Shown: positions 8,781 through 18,252, counted from the stretch's first letter. The stretch is DNA of 64,000 nucleotides from Mucilaginibacter_A sp964251965 (GCA_964251965.1 CAXULQ010000003.1:248001-312000), one strand, 5' to 3'. The notes: generated from the letters alone by a model not told the origin. Program-made: numbers and translations.

Positions 8781-9230
8781 ATGGGTTTAGACGAAAAGTT
8801 AGTTGGCAGTTTACAGCATTTGGTAGTAATTGCTGTTGATGGGGAAGAAGGTTATACCAAGGCTGCCGAAATGGTTAGCAGTAAAGATTTGCTGGCACAA
8901 TTTGAGCAAGCGGCTACCAGCCGTAATATTCAGGCAGAAGCCATCAGGAATTATTTAAGTGACAACGGCATAGAAAAGCCGGCGCACGAAGGCGGTTTTA
9001 CTGGTGCTTTGCACCGGGCGTGGTTAGATGTAAAAGGTACTTTATCTAACCGAAGCGATAGCGTTTCCGTTTCCAGTTGCCTTACCGGCGATAAAGCTGC
9101 AGTTGATGCTTACCAGGAAATTTTACAAGAAAAGGATTTGCCGGCTGACCTCCATAAATTGTTGACGGAACATTTAGAAACCCTCCAATATGATGTAAAA
9201 AACCTGGAGCTTCTTTTACTGGATAAATAA
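8781..9230 (+). CDS. PA2169 family four-helix-bundle protein (DUF2383)
   Basis: A 149-residue protein with two helical pairs: GLDEKLVGSLQHLVVIAVDGEEGYTKAAE at the start and the EILQEKDLPADLHKLLTEHLETL region at the end. This matches the DUF2383/PA2169 family, ferritin-like four-helix bundles often linked to stress response. No metal-ligand set is complete enough to claim iron storage. It has its own gap upstream with a copy of the dispersed motif, and it converges with tdk 13 bases away. Function is unknown. Confidence 0.8.
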   Translation: MGLDEKLVGSLQHLVVIAVDGEEGYTKAAEMVSSKDLLAQFEQAATSRNIQAEAIRNYLSDNGIEKPAHEGGFTGALHRAWLDVKGTLSNRSDSVSVSSCLTGDKAAVDAYQEILQEKDLPADLHKLLTEHLETLQYDVKNLELLLLDK

Positions 9231-9243
9231 TTTCAACCCTCGT

Positions 9244-9834
9244 TCACGCTGTTGTTCTTTTGCCTAAACCGAAGCAGCTTCTGCACCTCGGCTCGTAGCT
9301 TTCTTTTTCACCCAATAAAATTTTAATGTCATTTTCAATCAAACGGTAAGAATACAAAGCAGGTTTACCACAAATTACGCAAACGGCATGTACTTTGGTA
9401 ACCGACTCGGCCATGGCCATTATTGCTGGTAACTGGCCGAAAGGTTTTCCTGTAAAATCCATATCCAAACCGGCAACAATCACCCGAATACCTTTATTGG
9501 CCAGTTTATTACAAACTTCAGGCAATTCGTCATCAAAAAACTGTGCTTCATCAATCCCAACAATTTGTGCGTTGCTGCCTAAAAGCAAAATTGCAGAGGC
9601 GTTTTCTACAGGGGTTGAGGGTATGGTAGTTGCATTGTGCGATACAATGGCCATTTCATCATATCGCGTATCTTTTTTAGGCTTAAAAATTTCTATGGAC
9701 AATCTGGCAATTTGTCCGCGTTTTAACCTGCGGATCAGTTCCTCCGTTTTCCCGGAAAACATCGAACCGCAGATCACTTCTATACTTCCGCCAAATTCGT
9801 TTTTCCTTTTAAAAACATCTTCATTGAATAACAT
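9244..9834 (-). CDS. tdk: Thymidine kinase
   Basis: A 196-residue type II thymidine kinase that salvages thymidine to dTMP with ATP. The P-loop GSMFSGKTEEL is at residues 23-33, the DEAQFF Walker B-like motif is near residue 117, and zinc-binding cysteines are seen as CVICG and, near the end, CRSC. The substrate-binding region around SYRLIENDIKILLGEKESYEPRCR is present. Length is normal. It is divergent from the hypothetical gene at 9919 and convergent with the DUF2383 gene. Confidence 0.95.
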   Translation of the reverse strand: MLFNEDVFKRKNEFGGSIEVICGSMFSGKTEELIRRLKRGQIARLSIEIFKPKKDTRYDEMAIVSHNATTIPSTPVENASAILLLGSNAQIVGIDEAQFFDDELPEVCNKLANKGIRVIVAGLDMDFTGKPFGQLPAIMAMAESVTKVHAVCVICGKPALYSYRLIENDIKILLGEKESYEPRCRSCFGLGKRTTA

Positions 9835-9918
9835 CTGCCGCTTTAGTTGAAGGCCGAATATCAGAATTTAATCCTATTTTTGAACGTTGATTTATCAACA
9901 TCTTCCCTAATTTGCCTT

Positions 9919-10884
9919 ATGAATCAGCAGGAAATATTAAAAAAAATCGGTGGGATTATTACTGAGCTGAAAGAGCAATACACTTATCTGGAAGCAAACA
10001 ATAACGACTTTAATACCCTGGAGCTGGAGCTTTTTATGGCTAACGCCCATTTTTTGACGGATCATATTGAGATACTAAAAAAAATGTACGGACAAGTAAA
10101 ACCTGCTGCTTTACCGCCTGCAGCACCCGTTTTTACTGCGGAGGAAGTTTATACCGAAAGACAGGAAATACCAGATTCTTTTAAAGAAGAAACACCGCTA
10201 TTTTTGGCCGAAGAAAGCGTTTCGGAGAAAATAAAAAGTGTTCCTTTTACCGAAATTGCCGAACAGGAATTACCGGTGGAACCAACAGCAGCAGCAATAC
10301 ATCACGAAGTGATCATACTTCCTGAAAGCTTTTTGCAAGAAGAGGAGGAAAATTTACCGGTTTTGGACGATGCTTCTTTTACCATACAAAAAATCGAAGA
10401 ACCTGAAAAAACTGTAGCTGAACCAAAAGTGGTTTTTGCTGAATCTGAAGTTGAACCAAAAGTTGTACAGGTTGAGGCGGAAGTAATTTCTCAGCCAAAA
10501 CCAGAACTTGTTAGTTTAACTGCCGAAGCATTGCCAGAACCTGTAAAACATGAAATTGAACCGGTTTTAACACTTAATCAAAGAATTGCGGCACAAAAAG
10601 AGGCCGAAAAAGCTGCAACAATATTTCATACTTCGACTAAGCCCGTTCAAGACTTGCAAGCGTTGATCAACCTAAACGATAAATTGCTTTTTGTAAAAGA
10701 ATTGTTTAACGGTTACAATCTCGCTTATGCAGAAGCGATTAATATTTTAAACCGTTACACTTCTTTTGAGCAGGCAGAACATTTCCTCAATCTAAATTAC
10801 ACTGTCAAAAATAATTGGAAAGAAAAACCGGCAACTGTAGAACGGTTTTATGGCGTGCTGCGGAAAAGGTTTGGTTTATTGTAG
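9919..10884 (+). CDS. Conserved hypothetical protein with acidic linker
   Basis: A 321-residue protein I cannot assign to a named function. The N-terminal 60 residues (MNQQEILKKIGGIITELKEQYTYLE onward) look helical and possibly coiled-coil. The middle, roughly residues 65-220, is low-complexity and rich in Glu, Pro, Val and Ala, a flexible linker. The C-terminal 90 residues (LINLNDKLLFVKELFNGYNLAYAEAIN and YGVLRKRFGLL) look like a folded helical domain. The frame extends to 9847, but the ATG at 9919 gives a normal start. It carries an exact copy of the 14-base motif at 10370-10383, where it encodes DASFT in the linker. No signal peptide or membrane segment is visible. Confidence 0.7.
   Translation: MNQQEILKKIGGIITELKEQYTYLEANNNDFNTLELELFMANAHFLTDHIEILKKMYGQVKPAALPPAAPVFTAEEVYTERQEIPDSFKEETPLFLAEESVSEKIKSVPFTEIAEQELPVEPTAAAIHHEVIILPESFLQEEEENLPVLDDASFTIQKIEEPEKTVAEPKVVFAESEVEPKVVQVEAEVISQPKPELVSLTAEALPEPVKHEIEPVLTLNQRIAAQKEAEKAATIFHTSTKPVQDLQALINLNDKLLFVKELFNGYNLAYAEAINILNRYTSFEQAEHFLNLNYTVKNNWKEKPATVERFYGVLRKRFGLL
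10370..10383 (+). repeat. dispersed 14-base motif, class 1, exact, coding
   Basis: ATGCTTCTTTTACC in the linker region of the hypothetical gene, encoding D-A-S-F-T. A one-mismatch intergenic copy lies at 10905-10918 between this gene and rodA. Confidence 0.8.
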
Positions 10885-10927
10885 GATAAATTCGTGAATT
10901 TATAACACTTCTTTTACCCACCTAAAT

Positions 10928-12196
10928 TTAGATAATCCCCATTCGGTTAGAATCCAGTTTGAGCAGGATAAAAATCAAAATTGTAAAACTCCATAGCGAA
11001 GAACCGCCATAACTGATTAAAGGCAAAGGAATCCCGATAACCGGAACCAGGCCAATTGTCATCCCAACATTAATAAAAACGTGAAAAAAAATGATTGAAG
11101 CGACACCGTAACCATAAATCCTGGAAAAGTTGGAACGCTGTCGTTCGGCAATAAATACGATCCGAAAAAGCAGAATCAAATAAATGAGGATAACGGTGAG
11201 CGTTCCTGCAAAACCCCATTCCTCACCAACGGTACAAAAAATAAAATCGGTGCTTTGTTCGGGCACAAAGGAAAACTTGGTTTGTGTACCTTTTAAATAA
11301 CCTTTTCCCCAAAGTTTACCAGAACCGATTGCGATTTTAGATTGGTTAACATTGTAGCCAATTCCCCTTAAATCTGTTGTTATGCCCAGCCACTCGTCAA
11401 TCCGTACGGTTTGGTGTTGTTTGAGGACGTTATGGTATAAAAAGTTTACGCTGAAAATCAGTGTAACCGAAATGACAAAACCGGCCACGACAGTTATAAT
11501 CAGCGTTTGGTTTCTGCGGAAAAGGTAAACTAAAAACCCGGCAATTGCTGCAAGCAAACCAATAAAATAAAATTGATACTGGTTAAGCAATAAAGTAAGG
11601 ATAAACAAAGCAATCGCAATTGCAATTGCAATCAGGAAAAGCGGCGAAATACCTTCTCTGTACAGTACAAATATCAGTGAACAGAAAACCAATGTTGAAC
11701 CGGCGTCGGGTTGTAAAATGATCAGTACCATTGGGAAACCGATGATAGCTGCAGCAACTAAAAAAGATTTAGTATCTGTTACTTTGATGTTTGTTCCGCT
11801 AAGGTAACGGGCCAGCAGTAAACAAGTAGCAAATTTTGCAAATTCGGAAGGCTGCAAACGAAAACCGCCACCGAGGGAAATCCAAGCCTGGTTACCGCCA
11901 ACATTCCTTCCAATGACTAAAACAAGGACCAGCAAAATCATGGTGATGATATAAACTGCCGGTGCCAATGCACTAAAAAAGCGGCTTTCCATCAAAAGGA
12001 TAACAGTTCCAAGTACAATGGCCGAAATAATGTAGATAAACTGTTTGCCGTAGTTGGTGCTTAAATCAACATAACTGGGATGCGCTTCGTCGTAAATTGC
12101 CGAGTGAATGTTGAACCAACCAATAACGCACAGGATAAGATAAAGCACAACCGTAAACCAATCTACATTAAAAAATAAGCTGCGCTGGTTATTCAT
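10928..12196 (-). CDS. rodA: Rod-shape-determining peptidoglycan polymerase RodA
   Basis: A 422-residue polytopic inner-membrane SEDS-family glycosyltransferase that polymerises lipid II into glycan strands for cell elongation, working with PBP2. About ten hydrophobic segments are visible. The family signature GVASIIFFHVFINVGMTIGL and the C-terminal VPVIGIPLPLISYGGSS are typical. The start overlaps the end of mrdA by 8 bases, consistent with coupled translation in the mreBCD-mrdA-rodA operon. Length and order are as in other Bacteroidota. Confidence 0.95.
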   Translation of the reverse strand: MNNQRSLFFNVDWFTVVLYLILCVIGWFNIHSAIYDEAHPSYVDLSTNYGKQFIYIISAIVLGTVILLMESRFFSALAPAVYIITMILLVLVLVIGRNVGGNQAWISLGGGFRLQPSEFAKFATCLLLARYLSGTNIKVTDTKSFLVAAAIIGFPMVLIILQPDAGSTLVFCSLIFVLYREGISPLFLIAIAIAIALFILTLLLNQYQFYFIGLLAAIAGFLVYLFRRNQTLIITVVAGFVISVTLIFSVNFLYHNVLKQHQTVRIDEWLGITTDLRGIGYNVNQSKIAIGSGKLWGKGYLKGTQTKFSFVPEQSTDFIFCTVGEEWGFAGTLTVILIYLILLFRIVFIAERQRSNFSRIYGYGVASIIFFHVFINVGMTIGLVPVIGIPLPLISYGGSSLWSFTILIFILLKLDSNRMGII

Positions 12197-14174
12197 GTTC
12201 CTTTCTTTTGATGCTGACAGAAGTTAAGGTAACTACAGGTGGCTTTTTCTTGCCTGTATCTGTTTTGATGCTTTTGCTGTTACTATCTGCCTGACTTTTT
12301 TTTAAGGAGTCTTTCGGCAGAAATTTATTAACAGGTTTTGGTGAGCCAGGTAATGGAGGCAAAAGGTTTGCTTCCATATATTTTTTAGGATTGATACCGG
12401 ATGGACGGCGTGTAATTGAATCTTTTAAATATTTTTCTATGATAAAAGAAGCAATCGGTGCAGCCCAGGAAGCACCTTGTCCGGCGTTTTCTACCACAAC
12501 AGCAATGGCAATCTTAGGATGGTCGCGCGGTGCGAAAGCAACAAACACAGAGTGGTTTTCTCCGTGTGGATTTTGTGCTGTTCCGGTTTTGCCGCACATA
12601 ATAATACCAGGAATATGAGATGCAGCCGCTGTCCCTCGGTCCACTACGGCCTGCATGCCATTTATAACTGGTTCGTAGTAAATTGAATCAATGCCGACGT
12701 TTATTTTCTCTTTAAACTCTGCTTTGATTACATCTTTATCGCCAACACCTTTAATTAAATGCGGGCGATAATAAAACCCGCGGTTGGCAATTGTGCATTC
12801 AATATTTGCCATTTGCAAAGGCGTAGCCAATAACTCGCCCTGACCAATAGCTAAGGAAATAATGGTATTAGCCCGCCAGTGGTTTTTGCCGTAAGTACGG
12901 TCATAACGTGCAGGTGCAGGCACAAGCCCTTTTCGTTCATTGGGTAAATCCACGTCCAATTTCACACCAAAACCAAACTTATTGACCTCGTTTTTCCAGC
13001 TTAAATAAGTTGCTGTCGTATTTTTTGCGCCGTTCTGGTTGATCAATTTATTGAAAACGTTACAAAAATAGGCATTACAGGAGCCTTCGATTCCGTAACT
13101 TAAATTGGTTACACCATGATGGTGTGTGCACCCAACCCAATGGCCACCCGCCTGATAACCTCCAGCGCAAAAAAAAGTAGTTTGCGGTGTAATGATGCCT
13201 TCCTGCAAAGCAATGAGTGCGCTTAACGGTTTAAAAGAAGAACCTGGTGGATAATAAGCTTGGATCGGCCTGATAAGCAACGGATTATACGGATTTTTAT
13301 ACATGGCCGAAATATTGTTGCCACGTTCACGTCCTACTAATTCGTTTGGGTCATAAGTCGGACTGCTCACAAATGCCAGGATTTCACCGGTTGATGGCTC
13401 GATGGCTACAATGCTGCCTACTTTGTTTTGCATTAATTTTTCGCCGAGTTTCTGGATGCGGATGTCTAAAGAAGAAATTAGCCTTTCCCCGGCTACGGCT
13501 GCTGTATCATATTGTCCGTTCAGGTATTTTCCTTTTGGAACACTGCGCGAATCAACCAACAAATTTTCTACACCACGTTGCCCGCGCAAAACATTTTCGT
13601 ATGCTTTTTCTACTCCGCTGTAACCAACATAATCGCCCGGACTGTAATAGCCATTGGATTTTTCGATGATCTTGTCATTTACTTCACTGATATAACCTAA
13701 AAAATGAGCGGCGACAGAATCAGGATAAGTCCGCACCGAACGTTGCTGTACAAAAAAACCCGGAAACTCGAACAAGTGTTCCTGAAAAGAATTGTAAAGC
13801 CGCGCCGACATTTGTTTTTCAAATATGGAAGGCCGGAAATTAGAGTACGTTTTAGCTTTTTGCCAGCGCTTATCGAACTCATCTTTATTAATTTGAAGCA
13901 GCCTGCAAAACTCCAATGTATCAAAATCGTGCACCTGTTTTGGCGTAACCAAAATATCGTAAACATGCTCGTTTTGCACTAAAATTTTATTGTGTCGGTC
14001 AAGGATTGCACCGCGGTCTGGATATTTGATAAACCTGCGAACTACATTATTCTGGGCAAACGCAATATACTTATCATCCACAATCTGGATGTAAAACAAA
14101 CGGCCAATCAGCATTAGCATTACTACAATGAAAATGCCAAGGATTACATACCGTCTTTCAAAAAAACTATTCAT
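12189..14174 (-). CDS. mrdA: Penicillin-binding protein 2
   Basis: A 661-residue class B transpeptidase that cross-links peptidoglycan during elongation. One N-terminal membrane anchor (about residues 9-27) is followed by a dimerisation/pedestal domain (DRGAILDRHNKIL near residue 55) and the transpeptidase domain. The active-site SxxK is in PPGSSFKPLSAL, the SxN equivalent in EGSCNAYF, and the KTG box in MCGKTGTAQNPHG. The C-terminal 70 residues are a lysine/serine-rich extension of no known function. The start codon shares one base with the mreD stop. A one-mismatch motif copy sits at 12441-12454. Confidence 0.95.
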   Translation of the reverse strand: MNSFFERRYVILGIFIVVMLMLIGRLFYIQIVDDKYIAFAQNNVVRRFIKYPDRGAILDRHNKILVQNEHVYDILVTPKQVHDFDTLEFCRLLQINKDEFDKRWQKAKTYSNFRPSIFEKQMSARLYNSFQEHLFEFPGFFVQQRSVRTYPDSVAAHFLGYISEVNDKIIEKSNGYYSPGDYVGYSGVEKAYENVLRGQRGVENLLVDSRSVPKGKYLNGQYDTAAVAGERLISSLDIRIQKLGEKLMQNKVGSIVAIEPSTGEILAFVSSPTYDPNELVGRERGNNISAMYKNPYNPLLIRPIQAYYPPGSSFKPLSALIALQEGIITPQTTFFCAGGYQAGGHWVGCTHHHGVTNLSYGIEGSCNAYFCNVFNKLINQNGAKNTTATYLSWKNEVNKFGFGVKLDVDLPNERKGLVPAPARYDRTYGKNHWRANTIISLAIGQGELLATPLQMANIECTIANRGFYYRPHLIKGVGDKDVIKAEFKEKINVGIDSIYYEPVINGMQAVVDRGTAAASHIPGIIMCGKTGTAQNPHGENHSVFVAFAPRDHPKIAIAVVVENAGQGASWAAPIASFIIEKYLKDSITRRPSGINPKKYMEANLLPPLPGSPKPVNKFLPKDSLKKSQADSNSKSIKTDTGKKKPPVVTLTSVSIKRKEHE

Positions 14175-14689
14175 TAACGTACTTTTTTCTTGAAAAACAT
14201 TAAACCGGATATTAACATTAAAAGTACGGTAAATATTGTGCTGAAGATAACCCTGGTTAAGGTAAACAGGATTTCTGAGAAGTGGAACGACTCGAGGTTA
14301 AGTAAAAAAAAGTGGTGTAGAAACGTTAAAATCAAAGCGTATAAAAAAAACCAGCGGAAACCCATTAAGCTTAAAGTTGGTTCTGGTTCATTGTCAAAAC
14401 CTTCTTTTTGTACGGTAATGCTGATAAAAATGATCCGTACATAAGCCAAAAAAATGCAGGAAGCAGCATGTAAGCCAGGTGTATCGTAAAAAGCATCAAT
14501 GGTAATGCCTAAAATAAAAGCAAGCAGGTATAATAAGAAATTAGGAATATCGAACGGTAAAAGAAGTATGAACAGGATATAAAAGTATGGCGTAACCACA
14601 TGGTACAACGAAATGCTTTTCAGTAAAAAAACCTGTATAAATACCAGCACGATAAACCGCAGTACGTTGTATATAATAATCCTGCTCAT
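14174..14689 (-). CDS. mreD: Rod shape-determining protein MreD
   Basis: A 171-residue integral membrane protein with about five hydrophobic segments, the membrane linker of the elongasome. Sequence conservation in the family is weak, so the call rests on its size, hydrophobic profile and place between mreC and mrdA. It overlaps mreC by 4 bases (ATGA) and touches mrdA by one base. An exact dispersed-motif copy lies at 14556-14569, encoding part of an LLLPFDIP stretch on the minus strand. Confidence 0.85.
   Translation of the reverse strand: MSRIIIYNVLRFIVLVFIQVFLLKSISLYHVVTPYFYILFILLLPFDIPNFLLYLLAFILGITIDAFYDTPGLHAASCIFLAYVRIIFISITVQKEGFDNEPEPTLSLMGFRWFFLYALILTFLHHFFLLNLESFHFSEILFTLTRVIFSTIFTVLLMLISGLMFFKKKVR
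14556..14569 (-). repeat. dispersed 14-base motif, class 1, exact, coding
   Basis: GGTAAAAGAAGTAT within mreD, read there in a frame (ILLLP) different from the copies in the SpoU gene (VKEA) and the hypothetical gene (DASF). Confidence 0.75.
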
Positions 14690-15513
14690 TGTTTTTCCTG
14701 GGCCTCCAGCTTCTCTTGTTCTTGCGCCAGCTTATTGGTAACTACATAAACGTATTGCAGGTTACTAAAATTAACGGACAGGTTTACTTCGATACTGGTT
14801 CCGTTACTGCTGTCTTTTGCATTCAAATTACTGATATGGCCAAGTAACGTCCCGGCAGGAAAAAGAGAATAACCGGATGTAACTACCGGAGTGCCAACTT
14901 TAATTTTTGCCTGCTTCATGTAATTTATCAGCATAGCTTTAGTCGGGTCGAGGTTATTGTCCCAAATTAGAGAACCCACATTGTTAGAATCAGTTAGCAT
15001 GGCACTAATGCGCGTATTTTCATGAAGTAAAGATTGTATGGTTGATAAATTAGGGCCGGTAAAAGTAACAATACCAACCACGCCTGAGCCACAAATTACG
15101 CCCATTCCTTTTGCAATGCCTGCATTACTGCCGCGGTTAATGGTAAGGTAGTTATTTCGGCGGTTAAAAGAATTGTTAATTACCCGCGCTGCAATATAAG
15201 TGTACTGCTGTTTGTAAATAGTATCAGATACTGTTTTTACCGTAGAAGAATCTACATAAAAAGAAGATTTAAGCTGGTTACGCAAACGGGCATTTTCGCT
15301 GGCCAGACTATCGTTGGTGATGCCTAATTTCAAATAATCTGTTAGTTGATCTACTTTAAGGTAAATGTTTCCAACTACTTCATTGGACGAACTGATGAAA
15401 GTAGCTTTTTGAAAATTGTTGTACTTTATAAGGGTAACTAAAGAAATGACTTCGAAAATGATAAATAAAAAAAATGCGTTGTACTTGGAGATGAAGATCA
15501 AGAGATTACGCAT
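14686..15513 (-). CDS. mreC: Rod shape-determining protein MreC
   Basis: A 275-residue bitopic protein: one N-terminal membrane helix (about residues 9-28), a coiled-coil segment (about 60-85), then the periplasmic beta domain with RGSNAGIAKGMGVICGSGVVGIV and a LLHENTRISAML stretch typical of MreC. It bridges cytoplasmic MreB and the periplasmic synthases. The gene overlaps mreD by four bases. An exact class 2 copy of the dispersed motif is inside at 15228-15241. Confidence 0.93.
   Translation of the reverse strand: MRNLLIFISKYNAFFLFIIFEVISLVTLIKYNNFQKATFISSSNEVVGNIYLKVDQLTDYLKLGITNDSLASENARLRNQLKSSFYVDSSTVKTVSDTIYKQQYTYIAARVINNSFNRRNNYLTINRGSNAGIAKGMGVICGSGVVGIVTFTGPNLSTIQSLLHENTRISAMLTDSNNVGSLIWDNNLDPTKAMLINYMKQAKIKVGTPVVTSGYSLFPAGTLLGHISNLNAKDSSNGTSIEVNLSVNFSNLQYVYVVTNKLAQEQEKLEAQEKQ
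15228..15241 (+). repeat. dispersed motif, class 2 (CTG form), exact, coding
   Basis: ATACTGTTTTTACC within mreC, where it encodes VKTV on the minus strand. Confidence 0.7.
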
Positions 15514-15540
15514 GGAAAATAAGTTTTAGGTTTTAAGTTG

Positions 15541-15587
15541 TACGTTTTAAGTTGAACGCAAGCAGGCAACTTATAACTTAAAACGTA
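15541..15587. repeat. 13-base perfect inverted repeat between mreB and mreC
   Basis: TACGTTTTAAGTT (15541-15553) is the exact complement of AACTTAAAACGTA (15575-15587), with a 21-base spacer. A further GTTTTAAGTTG unit precedes it. It lacks a T run. It may be a small mobile or structural repeat, or an RNA hairpin that changes the mreB/mreC ratio. Confidence 0.6.
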
Positions 15588-15603
15588 TAACCCAATACTC
15601 TTT

Positions 15604-16626
15604 TTACTGCATTAAAAATTTAAAATTTCCAATATTTTTCAAAGCTGTACCTGTTCCGCGTACTACAGCGCGTAACGGATCTTCCGCAACATGTACCGGC
15701 AGTTTTGTTTTTGCTGCTACGCGTTTATCTAATCCCCGAAGCAAAGCACCGCCGCCGGTTAAATAAATGCCGGTTTGATAAATATCTGCCGAAAGTTCGG
15801 GCGGCGTAATTTCTAATGCTTTTAAAATGGCTTCTTCAATTTTGGAAATCGATTTATCCAAACAATGTGCAATTTCCGTATAAGAAACGGTGATTTGTTT
15901 AGGCACGCCAGTCATCAAATCACGGCCTTGAACCGCAAAATCTGCAGGTGGATCTGCCAGTTCCGGCAAAGCTGCACCAACTTCAATCTTGATTTTTTCG
16001 GCAGTACGGTCGCCAATCATGATGTTGTGTTGCCTGCGGATGTAATGAACAATATCCGAATCAAAATTATCTCCGGCAACGCGGATGGATTGATCACAAA
16101 CGATACCAGAAAGCGCGATAACTGCAATTTCCGTCGTTCCGCCACCAATGTCGATAATCATGTTGCCCATCGGTTCTTCCACATCGATACCAATTCCTAC
16201 GGCTGCAGCCATTGGTTCGTAAATCAGATATACTTCTTTTGCACCTGCAATTTCAGCAGAATCGCGTACGGCACGTTTTTCTACTTCTGTAATCCCCGAA
16301 GGAATACAAATCACCATCCGCAGCGAAGGAAAAAACCAGCCTTTGCCTTTGTTGATCATCTTGATCATGCCGCGGATCATGTGTTCCGAAGCGTTAAAAT
16401 CAGCAATTACACCATCTTTTAATGGCCTTACGGTTCGTATATTGTCGTGGGTTTTGCCTTCCATTTGCATGGCCTGGCGCCCGATGGCAATTATTTTGTT
16501 CGTCGTTCGGTCAAACGCCACGATGGAGGGTTCATCCACCACCACTTTATCATTATGTATAATCAGGGTATTTGCAGTGCCCAAATCAATGGCAATTTCT
16601 TGCGTGAAGAAGTTAAATAGACCCAT
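15604..16626 (-). CDS. mreB: Rod shape-determining protein MreB
   Basis: A 340-residue bacterial actin that forms membrane-associated filaments directing cell-wall elongation. The nucleotide-binding motifs are clear: IDLGTANTLI near the N-terminus (phosphate 1), NMIIDIGGGTTEIAVIALSG (phosphate 2) and LTGGGALLRGLDKRV (adenosine). The N-terminal MGLFNFFTQE is the membrane-binding amphipathic type. Full length. It is the first gene of the elongation cluster and lies 80 bases downstream of purH; the gap has a TAAACTTTGC stretch resembling a -7 element. Confidence 0.97.
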   Translation of the reverse strand: MGLFNFFTQEIAIDLGTANTLIIHNDKVVVDEPSIVAFDRTTNKIIAIGRQAMQMEGKTHDNIRTVRPLKDGVIADFNASEHMIRGMIKMINKGKGWFFPSLRMVICIPSGITEVEKRAVRDSAEIAGAKEVYLIYEPMAAAVGIGIDVEEPMGNMIIDIGGGTTEIAVIALSGIVCDQSIRVAGDNFDSDIVHYIRRQHNIMIGDRTAEKIKIEVGAALPELADPPADFAVQGRDLMTGVPKQITVSYTEIAHCLDKSISKIEEAILKALEITPPELSADIYQTGIYLTGGGALLRGLDKRVAAKTKLPVHVAEDPLRAVVRGTGTALKNIGNFKFLMQ

Positions 16627-16707
16627 TTGTTTTTATATCAGTATAAGCTGCAAAGTTTACGAAAAAATGTGCTATTAAAGAATATGTGAACAGTTTTATT
16701 GCGGGGA

Positions 16708-18252
16708 TTAATGTTTAAAATGACGTATGCCGGTAGTTACCATCGCAATATTTTTTTGATTGGCCATTTGGATAGAATCCTGGTCTTTAATCGAGCCGCC
16801 GGGCTGTAAAACTGCGGTAATTCCTGCGTCTGCTGCAATTTCCACACAATCGGGAAAAGGAAAAAACGCATCCGAAGCCATTACGGCACCTTGCAAATTA
16901 AAGCCAAAACTTTCCGCTTTTGTAATCGCCTGTTTCAAAGCATCTACCCGGGAAGTTTGCCCAACGCCGCTCGTAACCAGCATACTGTTTTTAGCCAGTA
17001 CAATTGTGTTCGATTTGGTGTGTTTTACAACTTTATTGGCGAAGAATAAATCTTTCAGTTCCTGTTCTGTTGGTTGTTTTTCGGTAACGGTTGTCATTTG
17101 TTGCGGGCCTTCAATTACCGCATCTTTGTCCTGCTCGATCACACCATTTAACAAAGTTTTAAATAATTTTGAAGGAAGTTTTACCGGTTTGCGCAGCAAA
17201 ATGATCCGGTTTTTCTTTGAAGTTAAGGTTTTTACTGCTTCTTCACTGTATGCTGGCGCAATTAAAACTTCAAAAAATAATTTGCTGATTTCTGTTGCCG
17301 TTGCCGCATCTACTTCAACATTGGTAATAATTACGCCGCCAAAAGCAGAAACCGGGTCGCAGGACAAAGCCGCCAGCCACGACTCCAAAATGCTGTTTTT
17401 ACTGGCAATTCCGCAGGCGTTGGTATGTTTTAAAATCGCTACGGTTGGTTCTTCAAATTCATCGATCAAAGCAACTGCGGCATCAACATCCACTAAGTTA
17501 TTGTACGACAATTCTTTTCCGCCCAGCTTATCAAACAATTGGTTCAGATCACCATAAAAAATACCTTGCTGATGTGGGTTTTCGCCGTAACGTAAAATCT
17601 GTGCAGGTTCTATGCTTTGTTTAAAAATATTTAAAGGTTCTTCTTGGTTGAAGTAATTGAAAATAGCCGAATCGTAATGCGAAGAAATATGGAAAGCTTT
17701 ACGCGCGAAAGCTTTGCGTTGTGCTAAAGTAGTTTCACCGTTTTGTGTTTTGAGGATGTTTTCCAGTTCGGTATAATCGTTTTTGGAAGCGATGATCGTA
17801 ACATCCTGGAAATTTTTTGCGGCTGCGCGGATGAGGGAGATGCCGCCGATATCTATTTTTTCAATGATGTCGGCCTCACCCAAACCCTCTCCGGGGGAGA
17901 GGGCTTTTTTAACCGTTTCTTCAAAAGGATATAAATCAACAATCACCAGATCAATTTCCGGGATTTCGTATTCCGCAATCTGCTGCCGGTCGCCTTCGTG
18001 TTCGCGCCGGTTTAAAATGCCGCCAAATATTTTAGGATGCAATGTTTTTACACGTCCGCCTAAAATAGAAGGATAAGAAGTCAAATCTTCCACCGGGATA
18101 ACATCAACCCCTAAATTGCGTATAAAAGTTTCTGTGCCGCCGGTAGAATAAATTTGTACATTTAATCGGTTTAATTCCTGGATAATCGGCCCCAGGTTAT
18201 CTTTATAATAAACAGAAATTAACGCATTTTTTATTTTGACAGGCTGGCTCAT
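16708..18252 (-). CDS. purH: Bifunctional AICAR formyltransferase/IMP cyclohydrolase PurH
   Basis: A 514-residue enzyme for the last two steps of de novo IMP synthesis. The N-terminal IMP cyclohydrolase domain carries STGGTETFIRNLG, VKTLHPKIFGGIL and VDLYPFEETV; the C-terminal transformylase has LRYGENPHQQGIFY, KHTNACGIAS and the FFPFPDCVEIAADAGITAVLQPGGS region. Length is typical. It is upstream of mreB on the same strand. purN, another purine gene, lies about 2.2 kb away on the same strand, separated by an accessory island, so the two may once have been closer. Confidence 0.97.
   Translation of the reverse strand: MSQPVKIKNALISVYYKDNLGPIIQELNRLNVQIYSTGGTETFIRNLGVDVIPVEDLTSYPSILGGRVKTLHPKIFGGILNRREHEGDRQQIAEYEIPEIDLVIVDLYPFEETVKKALSPGEGLGEADIIEKIDIGGISLIRAAAKNFQDVTIIASKNDYTELENILKTQNGETTLAQRKAFARKAFHISSHYDSAIFNYFNQEEPLNIFKQSIEPAQILRYGENPHQQGIFYGDLNQLFDKLGGKELSYNNLVDVDAAVALIDEFEEPTVAILKHTNACGIASKNSILESWLAALSCDPVSAFGGVIITNVEVDAATATEISKLFFEVLIAPAYSEEAVKTLTSKKNRIILLRKPVKLPSKLFKTLLNGVIEQDKDAVIEGPQQMTTVTEKQPTEQELKDLFFANKVVKHTKSNTIVLAKNSMLVTSGVGQTSRVDALKQAITKAESFGFNLQGAVMASDAFFPFPDCVEIAADAGITAVLQPGGSIKDQDSIQMANQKNIAMVTTGIRHFKH

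Noticed and set aside
16760..17557. Long plus-strand open frame antisense to purH
   Set aside because: A shadow frame opposite a clear purH gene, with low-complexity Ser/Thr/Ala content.
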